64,000 bases of DNA, from assembly GCA_026168805.1 (NCBI GenBank), contig JAPFDS010000033.1:1-64000 (forward strand). Reading direction: 5' to 3'. Positions within the stretch are counted from its first letter, which is position 1, and each line of letters starts with the position of its first letter. This stretch comes from Caryophanales bacterium. GTDB lineage: Bacteria > Bacillota > Bacilli > Bacillales > Amphibacillaceae. The translations under genes and the position numbers were made by a program. This document shows positions 62,345 through 64,000 of this stretch, piece by piece. A model generated the notes under the pieces. That model ran no database searches. It was not told the origin of the DNA and saw only the letters and a program-made list of their open reading frames with translations.

Positions 62345-63277
62345 TTATCGCCCCTCTTCTTTCCAAAGCGCATACCATTTTTTTGCTTTTTCGTAAGGGT
62401 CGTCACCTGGTTCGATCGTCTCTGTTAACTGTCGTTCTTCTAGAAACTGTGTAATATCACGCCATATTTCCTCTCGAATGAGTTCTTGTATTTCATAGGT
62501 GCGCTGGACTTTGCGTTTTTCTTGTCCCGCTTCAGTCAGTTGCAAAAACGCTTGATGGTCTTCTATTTTCTCCCATAACGTATCTATTCCTTTGTTTTCT
62601 GTTGCGACGGTTTCGACGATGTCTTTAATATGTGTTTCTGTACTCGTGATCATCACTAGTTCTTGTAACATTCGTCTGAGTTTCACAACGCCAGGTATAT
62701 CTGCTTTATTCACCACAAACAAATCAGCAATTTCCATAATGCCCGCCTTGAAAATCTGTAATATATCTCCACTATTTGGCGTTAAAACAACTGCTGTTGT
62801 GTCAACAACCTTCATAATATCGAGCTCGGATTGACCAACGCCAACGGTTTCGACAATGACAATATCAAACCCAAAAGCACCACACGCGCGCATGACATCT
62901 TTCGTTGAACGTGCAAGTCCACCTAAACTACCACGTGTTGCCATGCTCCGGATGAATACACCGTCATCTGTATAGTGCTCATGCATCCGAACACGATCCC
63001 CTAACAACGCACCACCACTAAACGGGCTCGTCGGATCAACAGCTATGACAGCAACGGTTTTATCTAAACTGCGCACTTGAGTAATTAAGCGACTGACAAG
63101 GGAACTTTTCCCTGCTCCAGGTGAACCCGTAATCCCTACAAATGTTGTATCTGTTTGTTTGGAGAATATTTCACTCAAAAGGGAGAGTTTGTCTGGATCA
63201 TCATTTTCAATCATCGTTATAACTCGAGCGAGTGCACGCATATCTAGTTGTTTGATCCATCCTCCTTGTGAAGACAT
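62345..63277 (-). CDS. MeaB/ArgK-type GTPase chaperone of B12-dependent mutases
   Basis: A 310-residue G3E GTPase protecting and reloading adenosylcobalamin mutases. P-loop GITGSPGAGKSS (48-59), DPTSPFSGGALLGDR, VETVGVGQSE and NKAD motifs; C-terminal dimerisation helix (FLEERQLTETI). The neighbour IcmF already contains its own G domain, so this free copy may serve another mutase, such as methylmalonyl-CoA mutase. Confidence 0.92.
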   Translation of the reverse strand: MSSQGGWIKQLDMRALARVITMIENDDPDKLSLLSEIFSKQTDTTFVGITGSPGAGKSSLVSRLITQVRSLDKTVAVIAVDPTSPFSGGALLGDRVRMHEHYTDDGVFIRSMATRGSLGGLARSTKDVMRACGAFGFDIVIVETVGVGQSELDIMKVVDTTAVVLTPNSGDILQIFKAGIMEIADLFVVNKADIPGVVKLRRMLQELVMITSTETHIKDIVETVATENKGIDTLWEKIEDHQAFLQLTEAGQEKRKVQRTYEIQELIREEIWRDITQFLEERQLTETIEPGDDPYEKAKKWYALWKEEGR

Positions 63278-63306
63278 TGGTATTCTCCTCTCTGATTTTT
63301 ATACCA

Positions 63307-64000
63307 TTATTCAGATGTAACCATGCGACCGATGACTAAGCGCTGTATTTCATTCGTTCCTTCATAAATTTGGGTGATTTTTGCATCCCGCATATATCGT
63401 TCAACCGGATAATCTTTCGTATATCCATACCCACCAAAGACTTGTACAGCTTCTGTCGTAATCCGCATAGCAGCGTCCCCAGCAAAGAGTTTTGACATTG
63501 CCGATGCTTTTCCGTACGGTTTTCCTTCAGATTCCAACCATGCTGCTTGATACGTAAGTAAGCGAGCTGCTTCAATATCGGTAGCCATATCTGCAAGTTT
63601 AAAAGAGACTCCTTGGTTGTGAGCAATGGGTTTGCCAAATTGTTTCCGCTCTTTCGCATAATCAATCGAAGCATCAAGGGCTCCTTGAGCAATGCCTAAT
63701 GCTTGCGCAGCAATACCGTTTCTACCACCATCCAGTGTTTTCATAGCGATGGTAAATCCTTCGCCCTCTTTACCTAGCAGGTTCGATGCAGGAATGCGGC
63801 ATTGGTCAAAAATGAGTTCTGTTGTCGGAGATGAACGAATGCCTAATTTGCGTTCTTTTTTCCCAAATGAAAATCCTTCGGTACCCTTTTCTACAATGAA
63901 GGCTGAAATCCCGCGGTGTTTAGCAGATTCATCTGTTTTCGCGAATACGACGTAAATATCGGCGACTTCCCCGTTCGTAATCCACACTTTACTCCCATTT
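63307..64000 (-). CDS. acyl-CoA dehydrogenase, C-terminal part (runs off the window)
   Basis: The reading frame is open to the window edge; the visible 230 residues are the C-terminal part, starting in [14 protein letters not shown]. Beta-domain end ([21 protein letters not shown]), C-terminal helices ([15 protein letters not shown]) and the catalytic Glu in [15 protein letters not shown]. An FAD enzyme of fatty or branched-chain acyl-CoA oxidation (short-chain or MmgC-like). Operon with meaB, tetR and icmF; 29 bases before meaB. Confidence 0.92.
   Translation of the reverse strand, partial: NGSKVWITNGEVADIYVVFAKTDESAKHRGISAFIVEKGTEGFSFGKKERKLGIRSSPTTELIFDQCRIPASNLLGKEGEGFTIAMKTLDGGRNGIAAQALGIAQGALDASIDYAKERKQFGKPIAHNQGVSFKLADMATDIEAARLLTYQAAWLESEGKPYGKASAMSKLFAGDAAMRITTEAVQVFGGYGYTKDYPVERYMRDAKITQIYEGTNEIQRLVIGRMVTSE

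Overview
The window is a chromosome segment from a low-GC, spore-forming, flagellated member of the Bacillaceae. Gene order follows the Bacillus subtilis rpoE-pyrG-spo0F ... rho ... prfA-prmC ... spoIIR-ywlC ... glyA-upp ... atp ... murAA ... spoIID-spoIIQ-spoIIID-mbl-flhO-flhP-fabZ block. Many proteins are very acidic (OppA linker, SpoIIQ tail, RpoE tail, several lipoproteins), which fits a halotolerant or halophilic genus. I cannot name the genus. Nearly all genes lie on the minus strand; the clear plus-strand genes are sfsA with a small membrane gene, and a sodium/proline symporter. No rRNA, tRNA, IS transposase, prophage or CRISPR array was seen.

Layout, left to right. 0.15-4.1 kb: an acidic lipoprotein, fabZ, a small EpuA-type membrane protein, and the mbl-flhO-flhP shape/flagellar operon. 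4.3-8.3 kb: sporulation genes spoIIID, spoIIQ and spoIID, with an orphan AimR-type (arbitrium receptor-like) protein between spoIIID and spoIIQ. 8.3-15.8 kb: two repeat elements, then an oligopeptide ABC operon (oppB-oppC-oppD-oppA-ldcA-oppF) inserted between spoIID and murAA; the embedded LD-carboxypeptidase suggests murein-peptide recycling. 16-26.3 kb: murAA, ywmB, ywzB and the complete F1Fo ATP synthase operon with its sigma-A promoter. 26.4-38.8 kb: a Vpr-like secreted subtilase, mnaA, upp, glyA, ywlG, rpiB, a chemoreceptor, the arginine phosphatase ywlE, mntP, ywlC, a DnaA-box cluster and spoIIR. 39-49.5 kb: a YugN-like protein, a LysM/GH18 spore hydrolase, sfsA, prmC/prfA, a three-gene lipoprotein cassette, tdk, a zinc-free L31 and rho. 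49.9-56.2 kb: glpX, murAB, a transaldolase-type aldolase, spo0F, pyrG and rpoE. 56.6-64 kb: the symporter, then icmF, a TetR regulator, meaB and the C-terminal part of an acyl-CoA dehydrogenase (branched-chain or fatty acyl-CoA catabolism).

The most unusual observations are these. (1) The CTP synthase has lost its glutaminase nucleophile: the conserved Cys is Gly381. It has also lost a glutamine-side Arg, while the synthetase domain and a pyrG-type GGGCTC-start CTP-sensing attenuator are preserved. (2) An AimR-family protein sits in the sporulation cluster without an N-terminal HTH and without a recognisable aimP. (3) A dense DnaA-box cluster lies beside ywlC. (4) Two families of palindromic repeats are present: one is found mostly just after stop codons, including inside the atp operon; the other has a large GC-rich hairpin, an apparent 13-bp target duplication at one copy and a deleted derivative at another. 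(5) Shine-Dalgarno sequences sit inside terminator-like hairpins in front of mntP and ywmB.
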